A stretch of 64,000 bases of DNA from Saccharopolyspora flava (GTDB taxonomy: Bacteria; Actinomycetota; Actinomycetes; Mycobacteriales; Pseudonocardiaceae). Position numbers and translations under genes: made by a program. Location: assembly GCF_900116135.1 (NCBI RefSeq), contig NZ_FOZX01000009.1, forward strand, positions 62,001-126,000, given 5' to 3'. The notes under the pieces are model-generated. The model had not been told where the DNA came from. It searched no databases and saw only the letters and a list, made by a program, of their open reading frames with translations. This document shows, in pieces, positions 32,640 through 41,651 of this stretch. Positions within the stretch are counted from its first letter, which is position 1. Each line of letters begins with the position of its first letter.

Positions 32640-34082
32640 TCAGCCGGGGAGATTCCGGAGCGCGCGGTCCCAGGGCGCCGTGGAGGTCCGGGGTGCGTAG
32701 CGGGTCGGGGGATGGGAGCGGGCGGCGATCTCGCGGAGCTCGGCGAGATCACCGGCCAGACCCGCTGATCTGGCCTGGACCAGGAGGTTTCCCGTCGCCG
32801 TCGCTTCGACCGGACCCGCCACGACCGGGATGCCCAGGGCGTCGGCGGTGAACTGGCAGAGGAGTTCGTTGCGGGCTCCGCCGCCGACGAGGTGGACCAC
32901 GTCGACGTCGCGGCCCGAGAGCTCGGCCGCCTCGCGGAGGGCGCGGCGGTGGGCCAGGGCGAGGCTTTCGAGGATGCAGCGCACCATCGCCGCGCGTGTG
33001 GCAGGCACCGGTTGGCCGGTGTCGCGGCAGGCCTGCGCGATGCGGGCGGGCATGTCGCCGGGGGCCAGGAACCGGGTGTCCTCGGCGTCGACGACTGCCC
33101 GCAGCGGTTCCGCGCGTGCCGCTCCTGCCAGCAGCGACGGCAGATCGTCCGAGGTCAGGCCCCAGGTTCGCAGGCACTCCTGGAGCAGCCACAGGCCCGT
33201 GATGTTGCGCAGGAACCGCACCGTGCCGTCGACGCCGAGCTCGTTGGTGAAGTTCGCGCGCCGGGCCTCTTCGGTGAGCACCGGAGCGGGCAGCTCCAGG
33301 CCCGCCAGCGACCACGTCCCGGTGCACACGTAGGCGAAGTTCGGGGTTCGCGCGGGCACCCCGACCACCGCCGAGGCCGTGTCGTGCGAACCCACCGCCA
33401 CCACCGATGTGCCGGTCAGCCCGGTTTCGGCGACCACCGGCGGCAGCAGCTCGCCCACGACCTCACCCGGCCCGCGCAGCGCGGGCAGCAGCGCCGGGTC
33501 GACGCCCGCCGCCCGCGCCAGCTCCGGCGACCACTCGTGGTCGCGGGCGTCGAGCAGGCCGGTGGTGGAGGCGTTGGTCAGCTCCGCGCCCACCTGCCCG
33601 GTCAGCCAGTAGCCGATCAGGTCCGGGATGAGCAGCAACGTCTCCGCCACCTCCAGCGCCGCGCCCTTCGACGCGGCCAGCTGGAAGATCGTGTTGAACG
33701 GCAGGAACTGAACACCGTTGCGGGAGAACAACTCCGCGGCGCCGAAGGTGTCCACGAAGGACTCCGCGACGGTGTCGGTGCGCGCGTCCCGGTAGTGGAA
33801 CGGCTCGCCCAGCAGCGAGCCCGAGGCGTCGAGCAGACCGTAGTCCACCGCCCAGGAATCCACCCCCACCGACACCGGCCGACCGGCCCGGCGCAACCCG
33901 GCCAGCACTTCGCGGAACAGCCCGAGCGCGTCCCAGTGCAGACCGTCGGGCAGTGGGACGGGACCGTTGGCGAACCGGTGCACCTCGCGGGTCTCCAGCC
34001 GTCCCCCGGCGAGCCGTCCCAGGACGACCCGTCCGCTGGAGGCGCCCAGGTCCACCGCCGCGAACGTCGGCTCCGCTGTCAT
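32640..34082 (-). CDS. rhaB: Rhamnulokinase
   Basis: A 480-residue FGGY-family kinase phosphorylating L-rhamnulose at C1. FAAVDLGASSGRVVLG is the N-terminal phosphate loop of rhamnulokinases, VGVDSWAVDYGLLD and GEPFHYRDART bind sugar, VAVGSHDTASAVVGVP and HLVGGGARNELLCQFTADALG the nucleotide. It follows the aldolase-dehydrogenase gene by 12 bases on the same strand, and the three rhamnose enzymes form one operon with the isomerase at 36353. A typical full-length enzyme. Confidence 0.92.
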   Translation of the reverse strand: MTAEPTFAAVDLGASSGRVVLGRLAGGRLETREVHRFANGPVPLPDGLHWDALGLFREVLAGLRRAGRPVSVGVDSWAVDYGLLDASGSLLGEPFHYRDARTDTVAESFVDTFGAAELFSRNGVQFLPFNTIFQLAASKGAALEVAETLLLIPDLIGYWLTGQVGAELTNASTTGLLDARDHEWSPELARAAGVDPALLPALRGPGEVVGELLPPVVAETGLTGTSVVAVGSHDTASAVVGVPARTPNFAYVCTGTWSLAGLELPAPVLTEEARRANFTNELGVDGTVRFLRNITGLWLLQECLRTWGLTSDDLPSLLAGAARAEPLRAVVDAEDTRFLAPGDMPARIAQACRDTGQPVPATRAAMVRCILESLALAHRRALREAAELSGRDVDVVHLVGGGARNELLCQFTADALGIPVVAGPVEATATGNLLVQARSAGLAGDLAELREIAARSHPPTRYAPRTSTAPWDRALRNLPG

Positions 34083-34094
34083 CCGCCCGCCCCT

Positions 34095-36137
34095 TCAGCG
34101 CAGGAACGCCGCGGCGACACCCGCGTCGACCGGCACGTGCAGTCCCGTGGTGTGCGTGAGATCCCCGCCCACCAGCGCGAACACCGCCGCGGCCACGTGC
34201 TCCGGCAGCACCTCGCGCTTGAGGAGGGTGCGCTGGGCGTAGAACGCCCCGAGCTCCTCCTCCGGCACGCCGTAGACCTTCGCGCGCTGCGCGCCCCAGC
34301 CGCCGGCGAAGATGCCCGACCCGCGCACCACGCCGTCGGGGTTGACGCCGTTGACGCGGATGCCGTGCTCGCCGAGCTCGGCCGCCAGCAGCCGCACCTG
34401 GTGGGCCTGGTCGGCCTTGGTCGCGCCGTAGGCGACGTTGTTCGGGCCCGCGAACACCGAGTTCTTGCTGGTGATGTAGACGATGTCCCCGCCCGTGCCC
34501 TGGGCGATCATCATCCGCGCGGCCTCCCGCGACGCCAGGAACGAACCGCGCGCCATCACGTCGTGCTGCAGGTCCCAATCGGCGACCGTGGTCTCCAGCA
34601 GCGGTTTCGAGATGGACAGCCCGGCGTTGTTGACGACCAGGTCCACGCCGCCGAACGCCAGCGCCGCGGCCCGGAACGCCTCGGCGACCTGCTCCTCGTC
34701 GGTGACGTCGACGCGCACCGCCACGGCGTTGTCCGGGCCGCCGAGCTCGTCGGCCACCGCCCGGGCGCCGTCGAGGTCGAGATCGGCGAGCACCACGCAC
34801 GCGCCCTCGGTCGAAAGCCGTTGTGCGGTGGCTTTCCCGATGCCCGAACCGGCGCCGGTGACCAGCGCGACGCGGGTCGCCAGCGGCTTCGGCGCGGGCA
34901 TCCTGGCGAGCTTGGCCTCCTCCAGCGCCCAGTACTCGATGCGGAACTTCTCCGCCTCGTCGATCGGCGCGTAGGTGGAGACCGCCTCGGCGCCGCGCAT
35001 CACGTTGATCGCGTTGCGGTAGAACTCCGCCGCCACCCGCGCGGTCTGCGCGTCCTTGCCGAAGGAGAACATGCCGATGCCCGGGACCAGCACGATCGCC
35101 GGGTCCGCGCCGCGCATCGCGGGTGAGTCGGCGTCGGCGTAGCGCTCGTAGTAGGCGCGGTAGTCCTTGCGGTAGCGCGCGTGCAGCTCCTTCAGCCGGG
35201 CGACGACCTCGTCCAGCTCGGCGTCCGGCCGCAGATCGAGCACCAGCGGGCGGACCTTGGTGCGCAGGAAGTGGTCCGGGCAGGAGGTGCCCAGCGCGGC
35301 CAGCCGCGGGTGCTCCTCGCGGGCCAGGAACTCCAGGACCTCCGGGGCGTCGTCGAAGTGCCCGATCTGCGGCCGGTCGGTGGAGGCCAGGCCGCGCAGG
35401 ACCGGGGCGAGCTCGGCGGCCCGGCGCCTGCGCTGCTCCTCCGGCAGCGGCTCGAACCCGGCGACGACCGGTCCGAACGGCTCGGGCTTGCCGCGCTCGG
35501 CCAGGAACCGCTCGGCCGTGCGGATGATGTGCAGCGAGTTGCGCCGGCACTCCTCGCTGGTCTCACCCCACGCGGTGATGCCGTGCCCGCCCAGGATCAC
35601 CCCGATCGCCTGCGGGTTGGCCTCCTTGATGGCGGCGATGTCCAGGCCCAGCTGGAACCCGGGCCTGCGCCACGGGACCCACGCGACCCGGTCGCCGAAG
35701 CACTCCTCGGTCAGCGCCTCGCCGTCGGCGGCGGTGGCCAGCGCGATCCCGGCGTCGGGGTGCAGGTGGTCGATGTGGGCGGCGTCGACCAGCCCGTGCA
35801 TGGCGGTGTCGATCGAGGGTGCCGCACCGCCCTTGCCGTGCGCGCAGTGGTCGAAGGCGCCGACCATCTCGTCCTCGCGGTCGACGCCGGGGTAGACCTC
35901 GACCAGCGCGCGTAGCCGGTCCAGCCGCAGCACCGCCAGCCCGGACTCGGTCAGCGTCCCCAGGTCACCGCCGGAACCCTTGACCCACATCAGCGGAACG
36001 TCCCCGCCGGTGACGGGATCGGTGTCGGTGCCCTTCGCCGAGGCGTTGCCCCCGGCGTAGTTGGTGTTGCGGGGATCGGACCCCAGCTCGTGCGAACGGG
36101 CAAGCAGCGCAGCCACTTCGGGATGCGTCGAGCTCAT
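34095..36137 (-). CDS. Bifunctional rhamnulose-1-phosphate aldolase / alcohol (lactaldehyde) dehydrogenase
   Basis: A 680-residue fusion. The first 400 or so residues are a class II aldolase/adducin domain (NYAGGNASAKGT, HIDHLHPDAGIALATA, VILGGHGITAWG zinc-site histidines). The rest is an SDR domain (RVALVTGAGSGIGKATAQR, VNNAG, YGATKADQAHQ with Y-x3-K). The aldolase splits rhamnulose-1-phosphate to DHAP and L-lactaldehyde, and the dehydrogenase then oxidises lactaldehyde. ATG 36137 has AGAGG 6 bases before it; a TTG at 36143 is less likely. The 5' leader between this gene and the isomerase carries three family 1 palindromes. Confidence 0.92.
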   Translation of the reverse strand: MSSTHPEVAALLARSHELGSDPRNTNYAGGNASAKGTDTDPVTGGDVPLMWVKGSGGDLGTLTESGLAVLRLDRLRALVEVYPGVDREDEMVGAFDHCAHGKGGAAPSIDTAMHGLVDAAHIDHLHPDAGIALATAADGEALTEECFGDRVAWVPWRRPGFQLGLDIAAIKEANPQAIGVILGGHGITAWGETSEECRRNSLHIIRTAERFLAERGKPEPFGPVVAGFEPLPEEQRRRRAAELAPVLRGLASTDRPQIGHFDDAPEVLEFLAREEHPRLAALGTSCPDHFLRTKVRPLVLDLRPDAELDEVVARLKELHARYRKDYRAYYERYADADSPAMRGADPAIVLVPGIGMFSFGKDAQTARVAAEFYRNAINVMRGAEAVSTYAPIDEAEKFRIEYWALEEAKLARMPAPKPLATRVALVTGAGSGIGKATAQRLSTEGACVVLADLDLDGARAVADELGGPDNAVAVRVDVTDEEQVAEAFRAAALAFGGVDLVVNNAGLSISKPLLETTVADWDLQHDVMARGSFLASREAARMMIAQGTGGDIVYITSKNSVFAGPNNVAYGATKADQAHQVRLLAAELGEHGIRVNGVNPDGVVRGSGIFAGGWGAQRAKVYGVPEEELGAFYAQRTLLKREVLPEHVAAAVFALVGGDLTHTTGLHVPVDAGVAAAFLR

Positions 36138-36161
36138 CGTCAACCTCTCGGTGGGTCGGAA

Positions 36162-36323
36162 GTTTTCATGAAAACTGTCCTCACCCCAGAAATCGGGAAA
36201 TTCTCACGAAGAACACCGTCTTTCGAGGTGAGGGAGGTGCACACGAACACCCTCGTTCTCAGAGAGAGGGAAGTTTTCATGAAAACTGTCATTTCTCGGG
36301 GGACGGGAGGTTTTCATGAAAAC
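36162..36323. repeat. Family 1 palindromes inside the rhamnose operon, three copies
   Basis: Three identical cores GTTTTCATGAAAAC (36162-36175, 36273-36286, 36310-36323) lie in the 215-bp space between the rhaI stop and the start of the aldolase-dehydrogenase gene. Arms differ from the other loci (GGAA...CTGTC). Two degenerate relatives may lie between the first two copies near 36195 and 36235. As this gap is inside a co-directional operon, the elements would be in the mRNA leader of the downstream genes, where hairpins could process or attenuate the message. Confidence 0.8.
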
Positions 36324-36352
36324 TGTCGTTCCCCTCTGAACGAGGGTGTCGG

Positions 36353-37519
36353 TCAGGCGCCCCAGCCCGCGGGGGTGCCGTCCTTGCGGGTGGCGGTGAT
36401 CTTCTCCGCGTAGCCGGAGCGGTGGTAGGCGGCGATCGGGTCGGGGTCGATGCCCATGTCCTCGCGGACCTCGGCCAGCAGCGGGCGGACGTCGGTGTTG
36501 TAGGCGTCCATCAGGACCGCGTTGGCGCCCAGGACGTCGCCGTCGCGCTGCGCTGCGGCGAGGGCGTCGCCGTCGACGAGCAGGGCCTTGGCGGTGGCCT
36601 CCTGGACGTTGAGCACCGAGCGGATCAGGGCCGGGATCTTCGGCTCCAGGTTGTGGCACTGGTCGAGCATGAACGCCACGTTCGCCGAGTCCGAGAGCGC
36701 TCCGGCGCGCACGATCTCGTGCATGATCCGGAACAGCTGGAACGGGTCCGCGGCACCGACCATCAGGTCGTCGTCGGCGTAGAACCGGCTGTTGAAGTGG
36801 AACCCGCCGAGCCGCCCGCGCCCGAGCAGGAACGCCACGATGAACTCGATGTTGGTGCCCGGCGCGTGATGCCCGGTGTCGACCAGCACCTGCGCCCGCT
36901 CGCCCAGGTCGAGGCAGTGCGCGTAGGAGGTGCCCCAGTCCGGGACGTCGGTGGCGTAGAAGGCGGGCTCGAAGAACTTGTACTCCAGCAGCATCCGCTG
37001 ATCCGGGCCGAGCCGGTCGTAGGCGACGCGCAGCGCCTCCGACAACCGCTGCTGGCGCTCGGCGAGGGAGTCCTGACCGGGGTAGTTGAGGCCGTCGGCG
37101 AACCACAGGCTCAGCGCGTCGGACCCGGTGACGTCCATGATGTCGACGCACTCCAGCAGGTGCCCCAGCGCCTTCTCGCGGACCGCCGGGTCGGGGTTGC
37201 AGATGCTGCCGAGCCGGTACTCGTCCTCCTGGAAGGTGTTCGGGTTGATGGCGCCGAGCCGCAGCCCGAGCGAGGTGGCGTGCTCGGCCAGCGCGGCGTA
37301 GTCGTCGACCCGGTCCCAGGGGATGTGCAGCGCGACGCTGGGAGCCACGCCGGTGAAGGCGTGCACCTGGGCGGCGTCGTCGAGCTTCTCGAACGGGTCG
37401 CGCGGAATGCCCTCCTGCAGGAAGGTTTTGAACCGCGTCCCGGAGTTCCCGTAGGCCCAGGAGGGGGTTTCGATCCGCTGGTTCTTCAGCGCCGCGGCGA
37501 CGGACTTCCGGTCGGGCAT
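36353..37519 (-). CDS. rhaI: L-rhamnose isomerase (RhaI type)
   Basis: A 388-residue TIM-barrel aldose isomerase of the Pseudomonas stutzeri RhaI kind, converting L-rhamnose to L-rhamnulose. Markers are [21 protein letters not shown] (metal-binding Glu), [34 protein letters not shown] and [13 protein letters not shown], which supply the Mn2+ ligands. First gene of the rhamnose operon; 28 bp upstream of its start is a LacI-type operator, and a matching site lies in front of the divergent permease gene. Confidence 0.92.
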   Translation of the reverse strand: MPDRKSVAAALKNQRIETPSWAYGNSGTRFKTFLQEGIPRDPFEKLDDAAQVHAFTGVAPSVALHIPWDRVDDYAALAEHATSLGLRLGAINPNTFQEDEYRLGSICNPDPAVREKALGHLLECVDIMDVTGSDALSLWFADGLNYPGQDSLAERQQRLSEALRVAYDRLGPDQRMLLEYKFFEPAFYATDVPDWGTSYAHCLDLGERAQVLVDTGHHAPGTNIEFIVAFLLGRGRLGGFHFNSRFYADDDLMVGAADPFQLFRIMHEIVRAGALSDSANVAFMLDQCHNLEPKIPALIRSVLNVQEATAKALLVDGDALAAAQRDGDVLGANAVLMDAYNTDVRPLLAEVREDMGIDPDPIAAYHRSGYAEKITATRKDGTPAGWGA

Positions 37520-37546
37520 CTTCGGCTCCAGTGCGCGCAGGGGGGC

Positions 37547-37560
37547 TTGAAACGTTTTAA
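37547..37560. promoter_or_regulatory. LacI-type operator upstream of rhaI
   Basis: TTGAAACGTTTTAA is a near-palindrome around the central CG typical of LacI/CcpA-like operators (AAACGTTT). It lies 28 bp before the rhaI start. The same 12 bases TTGAAACGTTTT occur inverted at 37680-37691, so a single repressor could act on both divergent promoters. No LacI-family gene is within the window. Confidence 0.65.
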
Positions 37561-37678
37561 AGGCGCGGCGTCAGCCTAGGCCGCGATTCGAGCGCGAGTC
37601 AACGCCGCCGCAGCAGACGCTTCTGCCTGACGGAAACCTTGACCGGAGTGAAGGCCCTCTCTAATGTGCTCGCCACAC

Positions 37679-37691
37679 AAAAACGTTTCAA
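37679..37691. promoter_or_regulatory. LacI-type operator upstream of the sugar permease
   Basis: AAAAACGTTTCAA contains the inverse complement of the 12-base operator at 37547 (TTGAAACGTTTT). It ends 39 bp before the permease ATG. Together the two sites, 133 bp apart, frame the divergent promoters of the rhamnose genes. Confidence 0.65.
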
Positions 37692-37729
37692 CGACCGCCA
37701 CGACTCGACGAGCCGCATGAAGGACAACG

Positions 37730-39028
37730 ATGACTTCATCCGCTGCAGGAGTTCAGCAGAGCGAGAACGCCTCGCCCGCGCAGCACTGGAAATGGTCGTT
37801 CGTAGCCGCGATGGCCGGCTACATCGACGCCGGATCGATCGTCGCCGGATCCGTGGCGCTGAGCGTGTGGGTCACCGCCTTCGGGCTCGGTGACAGCACC
37901 GTCGGCCTGCTCGGAGCCCTGAGCTCCAACGCCATCTCCGCCGGGGTCGGCGCGCTGATCGGCGGCTACGTCTGCGACCGCTACGGGCGCAAGAAGATCT
38001 ACGCCTACGACCTGCTGCTGTACATGTTCGGCACGCTGTGGCTGATCTTCGCCGCCGACACCTGGATGCTGTTCGTCGGCTACGTCCTGGTCGGTCTCGC
38101 CGTCGGCGCCGACATCCCCGCCTCCTGGAGCCTGATCACCGAGTTCTCCCCGGCCCGCAAGCGCGGCAAGCTCGGCGGCCTCTCGCAGGTCCTGTGGTCG
38201 ATGGGGCCGATCGTCACGCTGGCGCTGGGACTGCTGCTGCAACCGCTGGGCATGCTCGGCATGCGGCTGCTGTTCGCGAGCCTGTTCCTCGCCGCGCTGG
38301 TCACCTGGTGGATGCGGCACGGCATCGGCGAATCCGCCCGCTGGGAGCAGGAGAGCACCGGCGGGCAACCGGTGCGGTGGCGCGCCGCGCTGCGCCCGCT
38401 GCTGACCGGCAGAGGGCTGAAGCTGACGCTGATGCTCATCGGCATGTACGGCGTCTGGAACCTCTTCGCCGGCACCAACGGCTTCTACACGCCGTACCTG
38501 CTCACCGCCCTCGGCAACCAGAGCGACGCCGCGAGCGTCGGCCTGCAGTGCCTGTACTTCCTGCTGGTCGCGGTGTTCACCGGGCTGGTGTTCATGCCGC
38601 TCAACGACCGGGTCAACCGGCGGCTGATGCTGGCGCTGTCCACCGTGATCCAGGCGGGCGGGATGCTGCTGCTCGCGGTGCTGCCGCTGAACTTCGGCAC
38701 CGCGCTCGGCTACATCGTGGCCATCGGCATCGGCGGTGGTTTCGGCGCCCAGCACTTCTTCCAGATCTGGTCCGGCGAGCTGTTCCCGACCAAGCTGCGC
38801 AGCACCGCCCAGGGCCTGATGTTCGCGGTGGTGCGCATCGGGCTCGGGTTCTGGAGCTTCTTCGTCCCGATCATCACCGCCACCGGATTCCAGGCCCTGG
38901 CCTGGATCCTCACCGCGTTCATCGTGATCAGCGGTGTCATCGGCGTCGTGTGGGGACCGAAGACCGAGGGCCTGACGCTGGAGGAGATCGAGCGGGACCA
39001 GGGATGGGCGTCCCGGACGGCAGGCTAG
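37730..39028 (+). CDS. MFS sugar transporter (rhamnose permease candidate)
   Basis: A 432-residue 12-helix MFS protein of the sugar-porter/metabolite-H+ symporter type. GGYVCDRYGRKKIYAYDLL is the A-motif after helix 2; GLAVGADIPASWSLITEFSPARKRGKLGGL corresponds to the conserved central PESPR-like loop region. Divergent from the rhamnose operon and sharing paired operators with it, it is inferred to import L-rhamnose. ATG 37730 has AAGGA 5 bases upstream. It overlaps the convergent DinB-like gene by 4 bases. Confidence 0.85.
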   Translation: MTSSAAGVQQSENASPAQHWKWSFVAAMAGYIDAGSIVAGSVALSVWVTAFGLGDSTVGLLGALSSNAISAGVGALIGGYVCDRYGRKKIYAYDLLLYMFGTLWLIFAADTWMLFVGYVLVGLAVGADIPASWSLITEFSPARKRGKLGGLSQVLWSMGPIVTLALGLLLQPLGMLGMRLLFASLFLAALVTWWMRHGIGESARWEQESTGGQPVRWRAALRPLLTGRGLKLTLMLIGMYGVWNLFAGTNGFYTPYLLTALGNQSDAASVGLQCLYFLLVAVFTGLVFMPLNDRVNRRLMLALSTVIQAGGMLLLAVLPLNFGTALGYIVAIGIGGGFGAQHFFQIWSGELFPTKLRSTAQGLMFAVVRIGLGFWSFFVPIITATGFQALAWILTAFIVISGVIGVVWGPKTEGLTLEEIERDQGWASRTAG

Positions 39029-39828
39029 ATGGTGAAGGCGAGGTTCCGGGTGATCCGCTCGCCCAGGACCTCGTCACCGTCGAAGGACACCGAGGACAGG
39101 ACGGTCTCGGGATCGACCCGGCCGCCGCAGAGCCGGGTGAACACGCCCAGGGGCATCGCGATCCGCACCGTCGGCGTCCCGGGCAGCGACTCGACGACCT
39201 TCGCCCGGCCGTCCACCGCGACGTGCAGGACGCGGGAACCGAGGTCGAAGGTGATGCCCGACCCGTCCGGCGCCGCACCCCGCTTGCCGACCACGAAACC
39301 CAGCGCCGCGGTGATCTCCTCGATCGACAGCTCCGCGGGCGTTCCGGTCTCCCCGCCGGGAAGGCCGACGGCGTCGCGGATGTCCTGCTCGTGCATCCAG
39401 CAGTCGAACACCCGGATCCGCATGAACCGCGAGTAGGTGGCCTCGCCGGCCGGGGTCATCGCCGGGGCGTGGAACTCCTCGTCCGGCATCGCCCGCAGCG
39501 ACGCCAGCCGCGAGGCCGTGATCTCGCGGAACTTCGCCAGCACCGCCTCGTGCGACTGCTGCCGGAAGTGCTCCACGTACCGCTCGTTGCGCGCGCCGAT
39601 GTCGTTGTGCACGTGCGGGTAGGACGCCACGTCGTTGCCGGACTCCGGGGTCGGCTCCCCGCTGAGCAGCAGCTCGGTGCCGATGAGGTGCGCGGCGACG
39701 TCGCGCACCCGCCAGCCCGGCAGGGCGGTGTCCTTCTCCCACTGTGCGTCGTCGAGCCCGGTGAGCAGCTCGTTCAGCGCGTTCCACTCGGCGCCGAGAG
39801 CGTTGACGATCCGTTCCTTGTCCAGCAC
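39025..39828 (-). CDS. Mycothiol-dependent maleylpyruvate isomerase-like (DinB superfamily)
   Basis: A 267-residue protein. Residues 1-160 resemble the MDMPI_N/DinB four-helix bundle (WNALNELLTGLDDAQWEKDTALPGWRVRDVAAHLIGTE), with candidate metal histidines at AAHLIG and in RVFDCWMHEQDIRDAVG. The C-terminal part is the small MDMPI_C-type domain (VRIAMPLGVFTRLCGGRVDP). These proteins use mycothiol as cofactor, consistent with an actinomycete. GTG 39828 begins the recognisable homology but has only a weak ribosome-binding site; the frame is open further upstream without coding character. Confidence 0.85.
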   Translation of the reverse strand: MLDKERIVNALGAEWNALNELLTGLDDAQWEKDTALPGWRVRDVAAHLIGTELLLSGEPTPESGNDVASYPHVHNDIGARNERYVEHFRQQSHEAVLAKFREITASRLASLRAMPDEEFHAPAMTPAGEATYSRFMRIRVFDCWMHEQDIRDAVGLPGGETGTPAELSIEEITAALGFVVGKRGAAPDGSGITFDLGSRVLHVAVDGRAKVVESLPGTPTVRIAMPLGVFTRLCGGRVDPETVLSSVSFDGDEVLGERITRNLAFTI

Positions 39829-39891
39829 ACCCCGACACAAGCACCCCGGACCCGGCGGGTCAACCGGTGACGGTGAGGCAGACTGCGGGCC

Positions 39892-41067
39892 ATGCGTTCG
39901 GGTGTGCAGCGCGGTGCGATCGCCGCGGTCCAGGTCTTCGGGTTGGCGGTGTGGTTCTCGGTGTCGGCCGTGGTGCCCACGCTCCGCCAGGAGTGGGGGA
40001 TCAGCGCCGCCGCGGCGGTGTGGCTGACCGGTGCGGTGCAGCTCGGCTTCGTCGCCGGAGCCCTCGGATCGTCGCTGCTCAACCTCGCCGACCGGATCCG
40101 CCCGCACCTGCTGCTGGCGGCGAGCGCGGCCCTGGCCGCCGGGTGGACGCTGCTGCTCGCCGGCGTCGTCGACGGGATGGCGGCGGCGATCCCGCTGCGG
40201 TTCCTCACCGGCACGTGCCTGGCCGGGGTGTACCCGGTCGGCATGAAGCTGATGGCCTCGTGGGCGCCGAGCCGGGGGAGAGGGCTGGCGATGGGCCTGC
40301 TCATCGCGGCGCTGACCGTCGGTTCCGCGCTGCCGCACCTCATCGGCGGGCTCGGGCAGCTGCCGTGGCGCGCGGTGCTGGTCGCCGCCGCGGGCACCGG
40401 GCTGCTCGGGGCGCTGGTCGCGGCGACGCTGGTGCGGCCGGGCCCGCACCTGGCGGCCTCGGCGGCGGTGCACAACCCGCGCTACGCGGTGCGGATGTTC
40501 GCCGAGCGCGGGCCGCGGCTGGCCAACCTCGGCTACTTCGGGCACATGTGGGAGCTCTACGCGCTGTGGACCTGGATCCCGACGTTCCTGCTGGCCAGCC
40601 GGGCGGGGCGGGACCTGCCGGCCTCCACCGGGATCACCGTGTTCGTCACCATCGGCATCGCGGGCGCGATCGGCTGCCTGCTCGGCGGGTGGGGTGCCGA
40701 CCGCTACGGGCGGTCCCCGGCGGCGGTGACCGCGCTGGTGATCAGCGGTGCCTGCTGCGCCCTCTCGCCGCTGGCCTTCGACGCCGGTCCGGGCGTGCTG
40801 GTGGCGTTCTGCGTGGTGTGGGGCGCGGCGGTGATCGCCGACTCGGGCGTGTTCTCCACGTCGCTGAGCGAAGCCGCCGACCCGAGGTTCGTGGGCACCG
40901 CGCTGACCGCGCAGACCGCGATCGGGTTCGGGCTGACGGTGGTGAGCATCCAGCTCGTCCCGCTGCTGGCCGCCGCGGTGGGATGGCGGTTCGCGTTCCT
41001 GCTGCTGGCACCCGGCCCGTTCATCGGCGCGATCGCGATGCGCCGGCTCGGGCGCAGCACCGGGTGA
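39892..41067 (+). CDS. MFS transporter
   Basis: A 391-residue MFS permease with 12 hydrophobic segments. Features are VWFSVSAVVPTLRQEWG after helix 1, FLTGTCLAGVYPVGMKLMASW and the A-motif-like GGWGADRYGRSPAAV in the second half. The organisation resembles CynX/NarK-like or nitrate/cyanate MFS branches, but specificity cannot be read. Monocistronic, divergent from the DinB-like gene (63 bp gap). Confidence 0.82.
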   Translation: MRSGVQRGAIAAVQVFGLAVWFSVSAVVPTLRQEWGISAAAAVWLTGAVQLGFVAGALGSSLLNLADRIRPHLLLAASAALAAGWTLLLAGVVDGMAAAIPLRFLTGTCLAGVYPVGMKLMASWAPSRGRGLAMGLLIAALTVGSALPHLIGGLGQLPWRAVLVAAAGTGLLGALVAATLVRPGPHLAASAAVHNPRYAVRMFAERGPRLANLGYFGHMWELYALWTWIPTFLLASRAGRDLPASTGITVFVTIGIAGAIGCLLGGWGADRYGRSPAAVTALVISGACCALSPLAFDAGPGVLVAFCVVWGAAVIADSGVFSTSLSEAADPRFVGTALTAQTAIGFGLTVVSIQLVPLLAAAVGWRFAFLLLAPGPFIGAIAMRRLGRSTG

Positions 41068-41068
41068 A

Positions 41069-41112
41069 CGATTTCAGCGGAAATCGGGGTGCCGACTTCC
41101 GTTGAAATCGGG
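41069..41112. repeat. Family 3 dyad repeat, two 24-bp units
   Basis: Two units with 24-bp spacing: CGATTTCAGCGGAAATCGGG (from 41069) and CGACTTCCGTTGAAATCGGG (from 41093). Each is an inverted repeat (GATTTC/GAAATC). The element begins right after the MFS stop and precedes the MaoC gene. A near-identical element is at 50646-50689. Confidence 0.75.
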
Positions 41113-41158
41113 TGGGCTGGTACCACCGACGGAAGTCCGGCAGCCCAACGGAGGCGTG

Positions 41159-41596
41159 ATGAGCGACGCGTGGCCGAACGGCCGCCCCCAGGTCGGCGAC
41201 ACCGCCGAGATGTCCCGCACCATCGGCCCGACCGACATCCGGTTGTTCACCCAGATCAGCGGCGACCGCAACCCGCTGCACTACGACGCCGAGGCGGCCG
41301 AGGCCTCGCAGTTCGGCGAGATCGTGGTGCAGGGCGGGATCACCAGCGCCGTCCTCAACGCCGTGGTCGCCGAGAAGCTGCCCGGCCCGGGCACCGTGTT
41401 CCTCAACGTGAACTGGAACTTCACCGCCCCCGCCAGGCCCGGCGACACCCTGACCGGCCGGGTTCGGGTCGACGAGGTCCGCGACGACAAGCCCATCACC
41501 AAGCTCACCACCACCGTCACCCGCGACGACGGCACGACGGTGCTGGAGGGAACGGCGGTCTGCTACACGATGGCCATGCCCGGTTCGACGAGTTAG
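41159..41596 (+). CDS. MaoC-like (R)-specific enoyl-CoA hydratase
   Basis: A 145-residue hotdog protein. The hydratase motif is intact: SGDRNPLHYD with catalytic D36 and H41. IVVQGGITSAVLNAVVAEKLPGPGTVFLNVNWNFTAPARPGDTL is the substrate-channel region. It hydrates trans-2-enoyl-CoA to (R)-3-hydroxyacyl-CoA. ATG 41159 follows GGAGG. The monooxygenase gene starts 55 bp downstream on the same strand, so both may act on one alkyl or alicyclic substrate. Confidence 0.9.
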   Translation: MSDAWPNGRPQVGDTAEMSRTIGPTDIRLFTQISGDRNPLHYDAEAAEASQFGEIVVQGGITSAVLNAVVAEKLPGPGTVFLNVNWNFTAPARPGDTLTGRVRVDEVRDDKPITKLTTTVTRDDGTTVLEGTAVCYTMAMPGSTS

Positions 41597-41651
41597 CGTC
41601 GCGAACGACTCACCGAAAACGCCTGCGCGGCAGGCAGTTGAGGAGGTCGGG

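Noticed and set aside
39829-40545. N-terminal extension of the DinB-like protein up to 40545
   Set aside because: It lies antisense within the well-supported MFS gene (39892-41067) and has Arg/Gln/His-rich shadow composition.
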